From the NCBI GenBank assembly GCA_023412275.1, contig JAEYNY010000114.1, positions 1 through 24,122 on the forward strand: a stretch of DNA of 24,122 nt. The letters are read 5' to 3'. A program made the position numbers and the translations under genes. The stretch comes from Bacillota bacterium (GTDB lineage Bacteria > Bacillota > Clostridia > Acetivibrionales > DSM-1351). Below are positions 1 to 7,654 of the stretch, piece by piece. The stretch's first letter is position 1. Every line of letters begins with the position of its first letter. The notes beneath the pieces were generated by a model. That model was given only the letters and a program-made list of their open reading frames with translations, ran no database searches and had not been told where the DNA came from.

Positions 1-43
1 TCCCAAGCTGACAGCGTGGGTTCGATTCCCATCACCCGCTCCA
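1..43 (+). tRNA. tRNA-Gly(CCC), 3' part only
   Basis: The window opens inside a tRNA anticodon loop. The visible part reads T-CCC-AA followed by the 3' anticodon strand GCTGA, a T-arm GTGGG/TTCGATT/CCCAT, the 3' acceptor strand CACCCGC, discriminator T and an encoded CCA. The acceptor strand complements the GCGGGTG 5' end normal for bacterial tRNA-Gly, and the loop places CCC as the anticodon. The 5' half lies outside the window. Confidence 0.85.
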
Positions 44-49
44 ATATAT

Positions 50-125
50 GCTCCCATAGCTCAGTTGGCAGAGCGCATCCATGGTAAGGATGAGGTCATC
101 GGTCCGATTCCGATTGGGAGCTCCA
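50..125 (+). tRNA. tRNA-Thr(GGT)
   Basis: Complete 76-nt cloverleaf. The acceptor GCTCCCA (50-56) pairs with TGGGAGC (115-121), followed by discriminator T and encoded CCA. The D-arm has AGCTC...GAGC. The anticodon stem CATCC/GGATG encloses the loop ATGGTAA, giving anticodon GGT (Thr). The T-loop is a variant TCCGATT. It follows the tRNA-Gly by 6 nt, so both are probably processed from one tRNA cluster transcript. Confidence 0.95.
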
Positions 126-165
126 AAAAGAAATACCTTCGACAAAGTCGGAGGTATTTCTTTTT
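126..165 (+). terminator. Intrinsic terminator of the tRNA cluster
   Basis: It begins immediately after the CCA of tRNA-Thr. The arms AAAGAAATACCT and AGGTATTTCTTT enclose an inner CGAC/GTCG stem with an AAA loop, and the 3' arm ends in a T-run. It marks the end of the tRNA operon. Confidence 0.9.
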
Positions 166-333
166 GTGTACTCTGCCGGGCAGAGCCTGGGAAGTATTTA
201 TTCTCTTCGCTTTTATATTATATAGAAAACCTAGGTTGTTCATGGTATGATAGTCGCATATAATCAGCTCTAATTAACAATAAAATATTGTATACTTGGG
301 GCAGTCATTACAAAAGTAATCAGGTGGTTAAAA

Positions 334-1026
334 ATGGATAAAAAAGTATGGGGATCTCAACAGAGCTTATTAAGAAGCATAATTTTAAAACCAGACAAAT
401 TTGACGAGGTTATTGAATTATGTCTGAATCAACATGAAATGGTACACTCTTCTGAAATGTCACCAAAAAATATTACAACATTTGAAGATGAATTGTGGCA
501 AGGACTAGATGAGACAACATTTCGTACTATGTTGGCAAAAGACAATACAACTATTGCCTGGTGTATATGGCATTCAACAAGAATAGAAGATATAACAATG
601 AATATATTGGTGGCAGACGAAGCTCAAGTAATCAGTACAGGTCAATGGATTCAAAAAATGAATAATGTAATATGTGATACGGGTAATGCTATGACAAACG
701 AAGAAATTGTACACTTTAGTACTAATATAAATATGACTGAGTTACGTAAATATAGAATTGCAGTAGGAAAAAGGACTCGTGAGATTATAAAAGACTTTAA
801 GCCCCAAGATTTAAAAAGAAAAATAGAAAAGAATAAATTGAAGAGGGTTATCGATGAAGGCGCCGTATTGGACGTTGAAGGCGCAAATTGGTTAATTGAT
901 TTTTGGGGTAGGAAAAATGTCGCAGGCATTTTATTAATGCCTGTAACTCGTCATCATATGGTGCATCTAAATGAGTCATTACGAATAAAAAAGAGGTGCC
1001 AGACATCACATACGGTCAAAGTTTAG
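334..1026 (+). CDS. DinB-like (YfiT/DinB superfamily) protein
   Basis: 230-aa protein without signal peptide or membrane segment. It matches the DinB four-helix-bundle superfamily, whose members bind a divalent metal through three histidines and often act as thiol-dependent transferases or uncharacterised stress proteins. The visible motifs are W-H-x-x-R-x-x-D near residue 79 (H80) and T-R-H-H-M-V-H-L-N-E near 206-215 (H207, H211), a plausible metal triad. The start has an AGGTGG ribosome binding site at 322-327 with 6-nt spacing. The gene is alone, 91 nt ahead of an AraC regulator on the same strand. Substrate cannot be deduced. Superfamily assignment is moderately sure; function is unknown. 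Confidence 0.75.
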   Translation: MDKKVWGSQQSLLRSIILKPDKFDEVIELCLNQHEMVHSSEMSPKNITTFEDELWQGLDETTFRTMLAKDNTTIAWCIWHSTRIEDITMNILVADEAQVISTGQWIQKMNNVICDTGNAMTNEEIVHFSTNINMTELRKYRIAVGKRTREIIKDFKPQDLKRKIEKNKLKRVIDEGAVLDVEGANWLIDFWGRKNVAGILLMPVTRHHMVHLNESLRIKKRCQTSHTVKV

Positions 1027-1117
1027 CTATTAATATCCATCTGACTTTCCCGTGCATGAAATGCAAGGTCTGTTAATCTTAAAGGTGCTATATTTATTTT
1101 GAAGGGAGGGAAAATCT

Positions 1118-1966
1118 ATGGATTGGCTTGTCAGAATGAATAATGCAATGGATTATATTGAAGACAATCTTGCGGATGAAATATCCTATGAAAAGGTTGC
1201 TCAAATTGCCTGCTGTTCAACATATCATTTTCAAAGGATGTTTTCGTATATAACAAATGTATCACTATCAGAATACATAAGACGAAGACGCTTGACCTTG
1301 GCTGCTTTTGAGTTGCAGACAAGTAATATTAAGGTGATTGATGTAGCAATTAAATACGGATATGAATCGCCGGAGGCATTTTCCAGAGCATTTAAGAATC
1401 TGCATGGTGTGATGCCATCATCTGCGCGCGATATGGGTATTTCACTTAAAGCTTACCCTCGGATGACCTTTTCAATATCAATAAAAGGAGATATCAAGAT
1501 GGATTATCGCATTGAAAAAAGAGAGCCTTTTGAGATGTTTGGAGTTTCAGGGCTCATTAGCAGGGACATGGAAAAGGCATTTATCGAAGTTCCACAGTTT
1601 TGTATCAAGTGCGATGAGGATGGTACGGTTGACCTTATGAATGAGTTGTTAGGCCGTTTTCATGACACCATGTCGCATGCGGCACTTTATGACTATACCG
1701 ACACAAGCTTCAAATACATGATTTGTTATAACTTGCCGAAGGGAATTGAAATTCCGGATAGATTTACAAAGCTCTTTGTCCCGGAGCATACCTGGGCTAT
1801 ATTTCAGGAACCTCATTGCGAAATGCAGAATCTGTGGAGACGGATTTATACTGAATGGTTTCCAACATCTGAGTATGAACAGGTTGAGGGACCGAATTTT
1901 GAGATGTATTATGGAATGAGTGGACATTGTATGGGTGAAATATGGATACCCGTTAAGAAAAAATGA
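1118..1966 (+). CDS. AraC-family regulator with GyrI-like effector-binding domain
   Basis: 282-aa cytoplasmic transcription factor. Residues 8-110 form an AraC double helix-turn-helix: the first HTH is near 22-43 (VAQIACCSTYHFQRMF) and the second near 70-93, with the family's typical G-Y-E-S-x-x-A-F-S-R-A-F-K motif. Residues about 127-280 resemble the GyrI-like/AraC effector-binding fold, which in related regulators binds small hydrophobic or drug-like ligands. The HTH-first, sensor-second order is like Rob/SoxS-type multidrug regulators. The strong RBS GGGAGG (1105-1110) lies 7 nt before the ATG. No obvious target operon is adjacent: the next gene encodes an exported protein beyond a hairpin. 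Ligand and targets are unknown. Confidence 0.88.
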   Translation: MDWLVRMNNAMDYIEDNLADEISYEKVAQIACCSTYHFQRMFSYITNVSLSEYIRRRRLTLAAFELQTSNIKVIDVAIKYGYESPEAFSRAFKNLHGVMPSSARDMGISLKAYPRMTFSISIKGDIKMDYRIEKREPFEMFGVSGLISRDMEKAFIEVPQFCIKCDEDGTVDLMNELLGRFHDTMSHAALYDYTDTSFKYMICYNLPKGIEIPDRFTKLFVPEHTWAIFQEPHCEMQNLWRRIYTEWFPTSEYEQVEGPNFEMYYGMSGHCMGEIWIPVKKK

Positions 1967-2050
1967 TTTAACATAAGAAAATCCCACAGGTATAAGTTAG
2001 CCTGAAGATCTACCACTAGTAATGAGATACTTCATATACTCAAAAAATTA

Positions 2051-2116
2051 AAAACTATCCGACAATCAAAAAATCTTTGCTTATAAAAGAAGGCTTGATT
2101 GTCGGAGGATAGTTTT
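2051..2116 (+). terminator. Long hairpin after the AraC gene
   Basis: AAAACTATCC (2051-2060) plus GACAATCAA (2061-2069) pair with TTGATTGTC (2095-2103) and GGATAGTTTT (2107-2116). This gives 19 bp interrupted by a one-sided 3-nt bulge (GGA, 2104-2106), with a 25-nt loop. The 3' arm ends TTTT, so it probably works as a terminator, but the loop is long for one. Confidence 0.65.
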
Positions 2117-2172
2117 CTATTTAAGCTGTCAAGCTCCAGAACCAGTGCAAAGGTTTTAGAAGTAATAGATAT

Positions 2173-2196
2173 GTATTATAATGGTAAATATAATAC
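2173..2196. promoter_or_regulatory. Dyad overlapping a candidate -10 box
   Basis: Arms GTATTATA (2173-2180) and TATAATAC (2189-2196) are perfect inverted repeats separated by 8 nt. A TATAAT (2177-2182) lies inside; a poor -35 (TTTTAG, 2154-2159) sits 17 bp upstream. The dyad starts 48 nt before the next ATG. It could be an operator, but the sequence is very AT-rich, so chance is possible. Confidence 0.35.
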
Positions 2197-2220
2197 AGTG
2201 GGAAATTGAGGTAAAGCATA

Positions 2221-3108
2221 ATGGTAAAAATGAAAAAGCACATTATACTACTTCTAATGTTTGTTATATTCATATTTAGTTATAGTACAGTCAACGCAGA
2301 TTCCGGGCCAAAGCCAACATTAGAGATAACAGTTATAAATCCTCAGGATAGTAGCTATTATCTGGACCTTCTTGGCAAGGAAGGAGAGTATGGCTACTTT
2401 GATGCAACCAACGGTAATGAAAAATACGACAAAATGCATGACCAGCCGATTTATAAATATAACGAGGGTGGATGGAAAGCAATTCACATGAGAACCTGGG
2501 TTCTGAACGGAAAACTTACGGGAGACCCAGTAGAAAAAGATAAAAACGGGAAAGTTCTTACAATGAGACATTCCTTTGGTTATGTTGGTGTTCCACATGA
2601 ATTCAAAATAATAATCCAGAAGTCTGATGGGACGATACAGGTATCTGATATTATCCGGAATGGGTATTTCAATGCCCACGTAAAATATGACATGAAGACC
2701 AATCAGGTACTGTCTGTAAGCGGAAACATACTTAAAAACGGTATAAAATTAGACAAAGAGTTTTTCAATGACTATTTAATAAGGCTCCTTTTAACTTTGG
2801 TAATAGAGATATTTTTGGCAATTCCATTCTTCTATAAGAAAGCCAAGAGATTGCTTATCATAGCCGGAGTAAATATGATAACACAAACTTTTCTTACCTT
2901 TGGAATGATATTTAACTATCCGATTCTACACAAAATGCCATTTAATACAGGTTATCTTGTAGTCTTGCTTATAGGAGAAATTCTGGTATTTATAGCCGAG
3001 TATGCAGCCTACCTAAGACTGTTCGGTAAAGCAGAAAAAAGACAAATTGCAGCTTACACCTTTATTGCCAATGTGGCATCAATCGCAGCCGGATTTATTA
3101 TATTATAA
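2221..3108 (+). CDS. Exported membrane protein of unknown function
   Basis: 295 aa; I do not recognise the family. Residues 1-26 look like a signal peptide ending V-N-A before D27 (MKKH after a short N-terminal stub; the ATG at 2230 is an alternative start). About 155 polar residues follow (27-182), presumably outside the cell. Four hydrophobic helices come next, near 186-205, 211-232, 243-265 and 276-294, and the protein ends in the last helix. The architecture is therefore an N-terminal ectodomain with a four-helix membrane anchor. A GAGGT ribosome binding site lies 8 nt before 2221. A terminator follows, so it appears monocistronic. No catalytic motif was seen. Confidence 0.8.
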   Translation: MVKMKKHIILLLMFVIFIFSYSTVNADSGPKPTLEITVINPQDSSYYLDLLGKEGEYGYFDATNGNEKYDKMHDQPIYKYNEGGWKAIHMRTWVLNGKLTGDPVEKDKNGKVLTMRHSFGYVGVPHEFKIIIQKSDGTIQVSDIIRNGYFNAHVKYDMKTNQVLSVSGNILKNGIKLDKEFFNDYLIRLLLTLVIEIFLAIPFFYKKAKRLLIIAGVNMITQTFLTFGMIFNYPILHKMPFNTGYLVVLLIGEILVFIAEYAAYLRLFGKAEKRQIAAYTFIANVASIAAGFIIL

Positions 3109-3111
3109 AAA

Positions 3112-3145
3112 TTAAGGCTACAGGCAAACTGCCTATAGCCTTTAA
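3112..3145. terminator. Bidirectional terminator between convergent genes
   Basis: AAGGCTA (3114-3120) and AGGCA (3122-3126) pair with TGCCT (3130-3134) and TAGCCTT (3136-3142). The loop is AAC and there is one C-A mismatch. It lies between the stop codons of two convergent genes and can serve both. Confidence 0.8.
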
Positions 3146-3155
3146 TTACAAGGTT

Positions 3156-5192
3156 TTATAGCTTGAAATTTTTGATAAGGCCAGATAGTTCTTCAGACAT
3201 TTCTGCCATTGCCTTTGAAGCGGTGACTATTTCTTCTGTTAAAGCAATTTGTTCTTCACTGGCTGCTGACACCCCTTCGGCATTAGCTGCAAACTCATGG
3301 CTTGTCTCATTTATTTGCTGCATTGTATCCTCAAAGTCACGGCTGCTTCCGGTCATTATCTTTACATTTTCAGTAACATTAGCTACGATATCCTTTAGCT
3401 GTTCAGCTTGTCCATAAATCACGGAGAAAGTATCACCATTTTCCTGAATGGCTTTTACACTTGAATTTACAGATTTAATACTGCTATCCATCTTGGTAAC
3501 GGCTGTGTCAACTCCACTTTTTACTTCTACAATTAACCTTGCTATTCTTCCGCTGGCGTCAGCAGATTCTTCGGCCAGTTTTCTGATTTCATCGGCCACC
3601 ACGCTGAAGCCTCTGCCGGCTTCTCCTGCTCTTGCCGCCTCAATAGCTGCATTTAAAGCAAGTAGGTTGGTCTGCTCAGCTATGCCGGTGATTAATTCAA
3701 TAATCTGTCCTATCTGATTAGAAGTGTTCCCCAAGTTGAAAATAACCTTTGAAACACCTTCAGCCTCAGCTTTAAGGTTATTTATGCTATCAATGGATTC
3801 ACTGGCTGTTTTGCTTCCTCTTGTAATATCATCTATCATATGCACGGTAGTTTTTTGCATATTATGTGTACTTGTATTTACTTCATTTATTTGGTTGACT
3901 AAATTTCTTAGATTTGACAATGCCGAATTAATATTAGCCGATTGTTCTTCCGCACCGGTGGAAATACCAAGAATTGTGTTGCCTACATCTTCGGCTGCTG
4001 TACCAACCTGCTCGCCGGATGCATACAATTCCTGACTGGATGCAGCCACTTTATCAGCCGTTTCGTTTATCTGAGTAATTATTGTTTTAAAATTCTTAAT
4101 CATAGCGGAGAAAGAATTCGCCAGCATACCAAGCTCGTCCTTCCTTTTCAGAGCAGCTTCCGGAATATAAACCGTCAAATCTCCATTTGCCAATCTTTCT
4201 GCTTGGTTGGCAGCTCCAAGTATAGGTTTTGTTATTTTTCTGGTTAACAAATAAATAATAATTGCTGCCAGTATAATACTTATTAAAATAACCCCAAATA
4301 ATATTAATTTCAGATTATCGATCATTTCCGTATGCGCTGAAACCGGCTTGTAGGATAATATGTACATGCCGTACTTGTCACTATTGCTGTAAGCAGCAAT
4401 ATATTTATTTCCATCAAGAGTAAAATTACCAACACCTGATTTAGTGGACTTAATTGTATTATAAAAATCCTGCAATCCTATGGCTTTATCCTGAAAATTT
4501 AAAGATAAAACATGTTTTTGATCTAGTGATGAAATAACAAGTCCTTCAGAATTTAGAATTAGTGTTTTAAAATCACTCTTAGAAGAATTACTATCAATGA
4601 TATTTTTAGATACATTGTTCAATTCTATTGCCATTGCAACTGTACCAAGGTGTTTGTCATTATTCTTTACAGGAGTTACTATTGTAATAACAGGACGTCC
4701 GGTAGTAGGTGATGCTTTAGCTTCTCGTATCAGCAACTTATCTGCACTACCCATTGTTTCATTTTCCCAACCCACAGATTTGCCCCCGATACCATCAGCA
4801 ATATCTTTGTTTTTATACATTAAAAAAATGTTTTCAAAAAGCCCGTTCGACAGGTTGAAATTATCCTGCAAATTTTTTGAAATCTTCTGAACATCTGTTC
4901 CTGGTGGATTAGTGGAATTGATAGTTGCCTCGGTTAGAGGATCAACTATACTAGGTTGCATTGCAATTGACTGGGCCTGCTTCTCCAGATCAGACAAGGC
5001 TAATTCAATTTGGTTTGTCTTTTCAACAGCAATATTTAATAAGGAATTACTGGCCGAGTTACCCAAATACTTTTCGGAAAAATAACTGGCTATAAACAAA
5101 CTTATCAGCATAGGTATTAACATACACAGCACAGATACTGTGAATATCTTCCAACTCAACCCTCTGAATCTAATTGCATCTTTGATACGCAT
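3156..5192 (-). CDS. Methyl-accepting chemotaxis protein (Cache-HAMP-MA)
   Basis: 678-aa transmembrane chemoreceptor. TM1 is near 14-37, followed by an extracellular Cache-like sensor (about 40-290), TM2 near 296-317 and a HAMP domain (about 318-371). A long coiled-coil signalling domain follows. Its hairpin tip near 503-545 carries the diagnostic E-Q-T-N-L-L-A-L-N-A-A-I-E-A-A-R-A-G-E-A-G-R-G-F core that contacts CheA and CheW. Q/E-rich stretches flanking the hairpin are likely methylation sites. AGGAGGT with 5-6 nt spacing fixes the start. No chemotaxis kinase or flagellar genes are nearby, as is usual for scattered clostridial receptors. The ligand is not deducible; small organic molecules such as amino acids or sugars are typical for Cache sensors. 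Confidence 0.95.
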   Translation of the reverse strand: MRIKDAIRFRGLSWKIFTVSVLCMLIPMLISLFIASYFSEKYLGNSASNSLLNIAVEKTNQIELALSDLEKQAQSIAMQPSIVDPLTEATINSTNPPGTDVQKISKNLQDNFNLSNGLFENIFLMYKNKDIADGIGGKSVGWENETMGSADKLLIREAKASPTTGRPVITIVTPVKNNDKHLGTVAMAIELNNVSKNIIDSNSSKSDFKTLILNSEGLVISSLDQKHVLSLNFQDKAIGLQDFYNTIKSTKSGVGNFTLDGNKYIAAYSNSDKYGMYILSYKPVSAHTEMIDNLKLILFGVILISIILAAIIIYLLTRKITKPILGAANQAERLANGDLTVYIPEAALKRKDELGMLANSFSAMIKNFKTIITQINETADKVAASSQELYASGEQVGTAAEDVGNTILGISTGAEEQSANINSALSNLRNLVNQINEVNTSTHNMQKTTVHMIDDITRGSKTASESIDSINNLKAEAEGVSKVIFNLGNTSNQIGQIIELITGIAEQTNLLALNAAIEAARAGEAGRGFSVVADEIRKLAEESADASGRIARLIVEVKSGVDTAVTKMDSSIKSVNSSVKAIQENGDTFSVIYGQAEQLKDIVANVTENVKIMTGSSRDFEDTMQQINETSHEFAANAEGVSAASEEQIALTEEIVTASKAMAEMSEELSGLIKNFKL

Positions 5193-5455
5193 TTGTTACC
5201 TCCTGTTAATTGAAGAATATTGTATAATTTACACCTGATAAGCAAAGTATTAATTTGATTATCGGCAGTACATTATCCTAGACAGCATTACCGAACAATT
5301 TCATAGTCAAAGCAATTGAATTCTTAACATCATATTATCTGTTTTTTACCGTGTACTTACCTAGTCTATTTGGGTTTTAAGAAATAAATTATCAAGGAGA
5401 AGAGTAGCTTTTAGACTTACATTGTTTATTATTCGACAAAATTATCTAAAATCCT
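5193..5455. other. Intergenic region upstream of the chemoreceptor; possible SigD -10
   Basis: 263 nt with no gene visible. On the minus strand GCCGATAA (5259-5266) exactly matches the SigD/FliA -10 consensus used for many chemotaxis genes. The -35 position 15 bp upstream reads CTGT rather than TAAA, so the promoter is uncertain. A SigA-like TACAAT also lies nearer the gene. Confidence 0.3.
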
Positions 5456-6103
5456 TCATTTTTTTAAAGATTCTTTAACTTTAAATCTTCCAATATTAAA
5501 CATTAATAAATACCTTGGGACATCTCTTTTATACCTCTCATAACTCTTACCGAAGGTAGATAACAGGTGTTTTTCCTCTTGAAGAATAAGTAAATGAAAA
5601 GCAATCATATTAATAAAACATACTCCCAATGTAATGAAGTTGGAATAAGTAAGAAAGACACCAAAAAACATTAAATTGAAGCCAACAAAAGCAGGATTTC
5701 TGCTAAATTTGTAAATGCCGTTGGTAATAAGTGTTGTCTGTGTATTTTTGTCTATGCCTACTCTCCATGAAGTTTTCATAAAAACAATTGCTAAAATAAA
5801 AACACCTGCACCCAAAGCCGTTATAAGGAGACCTCCATATGTAATGTATACACTTTTAGAGATATTACCTATAAAATGAGAAATCTTATTATGAAATACA
5901 ATTTCGGATATCCAGGTCAGCAGCCACAACATACTCGAAGTCCTTACAAACAATTCCGTAAAGTAAATTGAAAAATCCTTATTGCCTTTAGCAAGTACAT
6001 TGGCTTTAATTCTGTTGTTTTTATTTAATATTACAAGCTTTAGAATATAGCTTAATCCAAAAATAATGAGTAACATAGAAGAAATAATATCAGTTATCTG
6101 CAT
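5456..6103 (-). CDS. Isoprenylcysteine carboxyl methyltransferase (ICMT)/PEMT-family membrane methyltransferase
   Basis: 215-aa integral membrane protein with hydrophobic helices near 2-25, 47-70, 86-109 and a hairpin over 140-175. The C-terminal half has the SAM-binding signature of the ICMT/phospholipid methyltransferase family: G-I-Y-x-x-x-R-N-P (R135, N136, P137) and the downstream E-E-x-x-L-x-x-x-F-G-x-x-Y-x-x-Y-x-x-x-V-P-R-Y-L (E176, E177). Family members methylate prenylcysteine or lipid head groups. Bacterial versions are mostly uncharacterised, so the substrate is unknown. The start has AGGAGG 8 nt upstream. The promoter is overlapped by a 22-bp palindrome, implying tight repression by a dimeric regulator. 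Confidence 0.85.
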   Translation of the reverse strand: MQITDIISSMLLIIFGLSYILKLVILNKNNRIKANVLAKGNKDFSIYFTELFVRTSSMLWLLTWISEIVFHNKISHFIGNISKSVYITYGGLLITALGAGVFILAIVFMKTSWRVGIDKNTQTTLITNGIYKFSRNPAFVGFNLMFFGVFLTYSNFITLGVCFINMIAFHLLILQEEKHLLSTFGKSYERYKRDVPRYLLMFNIGRFKVKESLKK

Positions 6104-6124
6104 AGCAAAATCCTCCTACAATTG

Positions 6125-6152
6125 ATTATATGAACAAATGTTCATATAACAA
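6125..6152 (-). promoter_or_regulatory. Methyltransferase promoter with embedded palindromic operator
   Basis: Read on the minus strand, TTGTTA (-35, 6147-6152), a 16-bp spacer and TATAAT (-10, 6125-6130) form a strong SigA promoter about 22 nt before the ATG. A perfect palindrome, TATATGAACA and TGTTCATATA separated by AA (6127-6148), fills the spacer and overlaps both boxes. The size and symmetry suit a TetR-type dimer. The divergent gene starts at 6236 and could be co-regulated. No adjacent regulator gene is present. Confidence 0.7.
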
Positions 6153-6235
6153 TATTATATCAATACAGGAGAAAAGTCAAGAAGTACCAAATATATGTTA
6201 TAATATTACAAAAATGGTTACGCGAGGAGGAAAGT

Positions 6236-7513
6236 ATGAGGAAAAAACTATTATATCTATTGTCTGTTATCGTTTTGGTAACGGGATTGAATTTGGGTGC
6301 CTTTACAATAAATGCAGCAGAAACTACCCAAAGAGTTACTATCACAGACAAGGGGTCACACTATGAAGTAATACTGGATTTTAAAGGTGAAAAATCTCAT
6401 GAAAAAATAGGAAAGGAATATGGTTCACAAATTTTAAAAGCAGTTCCGCAATATGAAGCCCTTGTAGACTCGTACCTAGCGGAAATTACCGGAAATGATG
6501 AAGTATATAAGTTAATGCTCCAAAGGGTGAATGACATTGTACCTCAAGTAGATAAAGACTATGTTGATGAAATAAAGGGAATTGCATCAAATTTCACAGG
6601 GAAGGATGATAATGTAAGAGGGGACGGGAAACTCTCAACAGGTGAGATGTTTCTAATGAATTTATGTCCCGATGTAGTCAGGCCTTCACAGTGCTGTGCG
6701 GCAGGCGTATTTGGAACCAAAACTGAAAACAATGATAATATCAGCATGAGGATATTAGATTGGCATGCAGGGTCTGAAAATCAACTGGTGCAGATCCAGT
6801 CAGTAGTTACATTTAAAAATTCTAAAAAGTCAATCTGTACTATAGGGTATTTGGGATATATGGGATGTATATCTGCCTTCAATGATAATAAGGTATTTGG
6901 TGCAATTCTGGATTCAAGTACAGGAGAAGAATACAGTTCGGAGAGCAAACGTTCATATCCCTTTGACTTGAGACATGCACTTGAAAATTACACAACAATT
7001 AATGGGGTTGCGGCTTATATGAAATCCCCGGTAAGAAATTATACATATGGTCATTTAATATTTTTAAGTGATGAGAAAGTAGCTAGGGTATTGGAAAACA
7101 ATATAAGCGGAAAAGAAAACAGTCTTAGAGAAGTCAGAACTGATAAGTCAGAATTAAATGAAGGTATTACATGGGATATAGTTGATTCGGTAGGCACCGT
7201 AAATTCGTTTATGTTAAAGGGAAATTTGGATAACCACTCGAAAAATCCGTCTAATACCAATAGATTTTATAGTATGAAAAAAGTACTAAAAGAACAAGGT
7301 GAAAAGTTTACATTTGATAACATGAAAGCTGTAGCATCATATTATCAAGGAGATGAACCCGGACTTCAGATGGATGGAGACTTATATAATACCAGAACAC
7401 AGCAAATTATTGTGTTTGAACCCTTTAAATCCAGATATGAGGTGTTTTTCAGACCTAAGTCTGGAAATCTGCCCAAGGTGCCGGTTTTTGAAAAAATACC
7501 CGTTTTATTTTAA
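6236..7513 (+). CDS. Exported C45-type (acyl-CoA:6-APA acyltransferase-like) Ntn hydrolase
   Basis: 425 aa. Residues 1-28 are a signal peptide (I-N-A-A cleavage region), so the enzyme is probably secreted or surface-held. The body resembles C45 autoproteolytic acyltransferase/hydrolases. It has an N-terminal helical G-x-x-x-G-x-x segment (59-63), D-G-K-L-S-T-G-E-M-F (130-139), then S-Q-C-C-A-A-G-V-F-G (151-160) and R-I-L-D-W-H. In this family an internal Cys becomes the N-terminal nucleophile after self-cleavage; C153 or C154 would be that residue. Known members hydrolyse or transfer acyl groups on amides, including penicillins and peptides. The actual substrate is unknown. The RBS GAGGAGG is 5 nt before the ATG. 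It is divergent from the methyltransferase and ends at a strong hairpin. Confidence 0.78.
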   Translation: MRKKLLYLLSVIVLVTGLNLGAFTINAAETTQRVTITDKGSHYEVILDFKGEKSHEKIGKEYGSQILKAVPQYEALVDSYLAEITGNDEVYKLMLQRVNDIVPQVDKDYVDEIKGIASNFTGKDDNVRGDGKLSTGEMFLMNLCPDVVRPSQCCAAGVFGTKTENNDNISMRILDWHAGSENQLVQIQSVVTFKNSKKSICTIGYLGYMGCISAFNDNKVFGAILDSSTGEEYSSESKRSYPFDLRHALENYTTINGVAAYMKSPVRNYTYGHLIFLSDEKVARVLENNISGKENSLREVRTDKSELNEGITWDIVDSVGTVNSFMLKGNLDNHSKNPSNTNRFYSMKKVLKEQGEKFTFDNMKAVASYYQGDEPGLQMDGDLYNTRTQQIIVFEPFKSRYEVFFRPKSGNLPKVPVFEKIPVLF

Positions 7514-7538
7514 GTAAATATAGCTCTTTGGTTAATGA

Positions 7539-7592
7539 AAAAGAAGCTATTGTCAACTGATGTAGATATTATGGTTGACAATAGCTTCTTTT
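7539..7592. terminator. Strong terminator after the C45 hydrolase gene
   Basis: A perfect 19-bp stem: AAAAGAAGCTATTGTCAAC (7539-7557) pairs with its complement at 7574-7592, with a 16-nt loop, and ends in TTTT. Confidence 0.88.
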
Positions 7593-7605
7593 GATTATAT
7601 ACTCA

Positions 7606-7620
7606 TATTACCAGGTAATA
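7606..7620. promoter_or_regulatory. Small perfect palindrome upstream of bioY
   Basis: TATTACC and GGTAATA flank a single central A, 35 nt upstream of the bioY start. It may be an operator. It does not have the two widely spaced half-sites expected of a BirA operator. Confidence 0.35.
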
Positions 7621-7654
7621 AAAAAATATATATGAAGCATTTTGGAGGAGAGCT

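Noticed and set aside
65..263. Short ORFs over the tRNA-Thr gene and its terminator
   Set aside because: They overlap a complete tRNA and lack coding character.
3163..4890. Several plus-strand ORFs opposite the first chemoreceptor, and similar minus-strand ones opposite the second (16251-17603)
   Set aside because: They are antisense shadows of long Ala/Ser-rich coiled-coil genes, without RBS or family matches.
6130..6366. ORF spanning the divergent promoter region
   Set aside because: It covers the operator and the start of the C45 gene in another frame, with no RBS and no recognisable domain.
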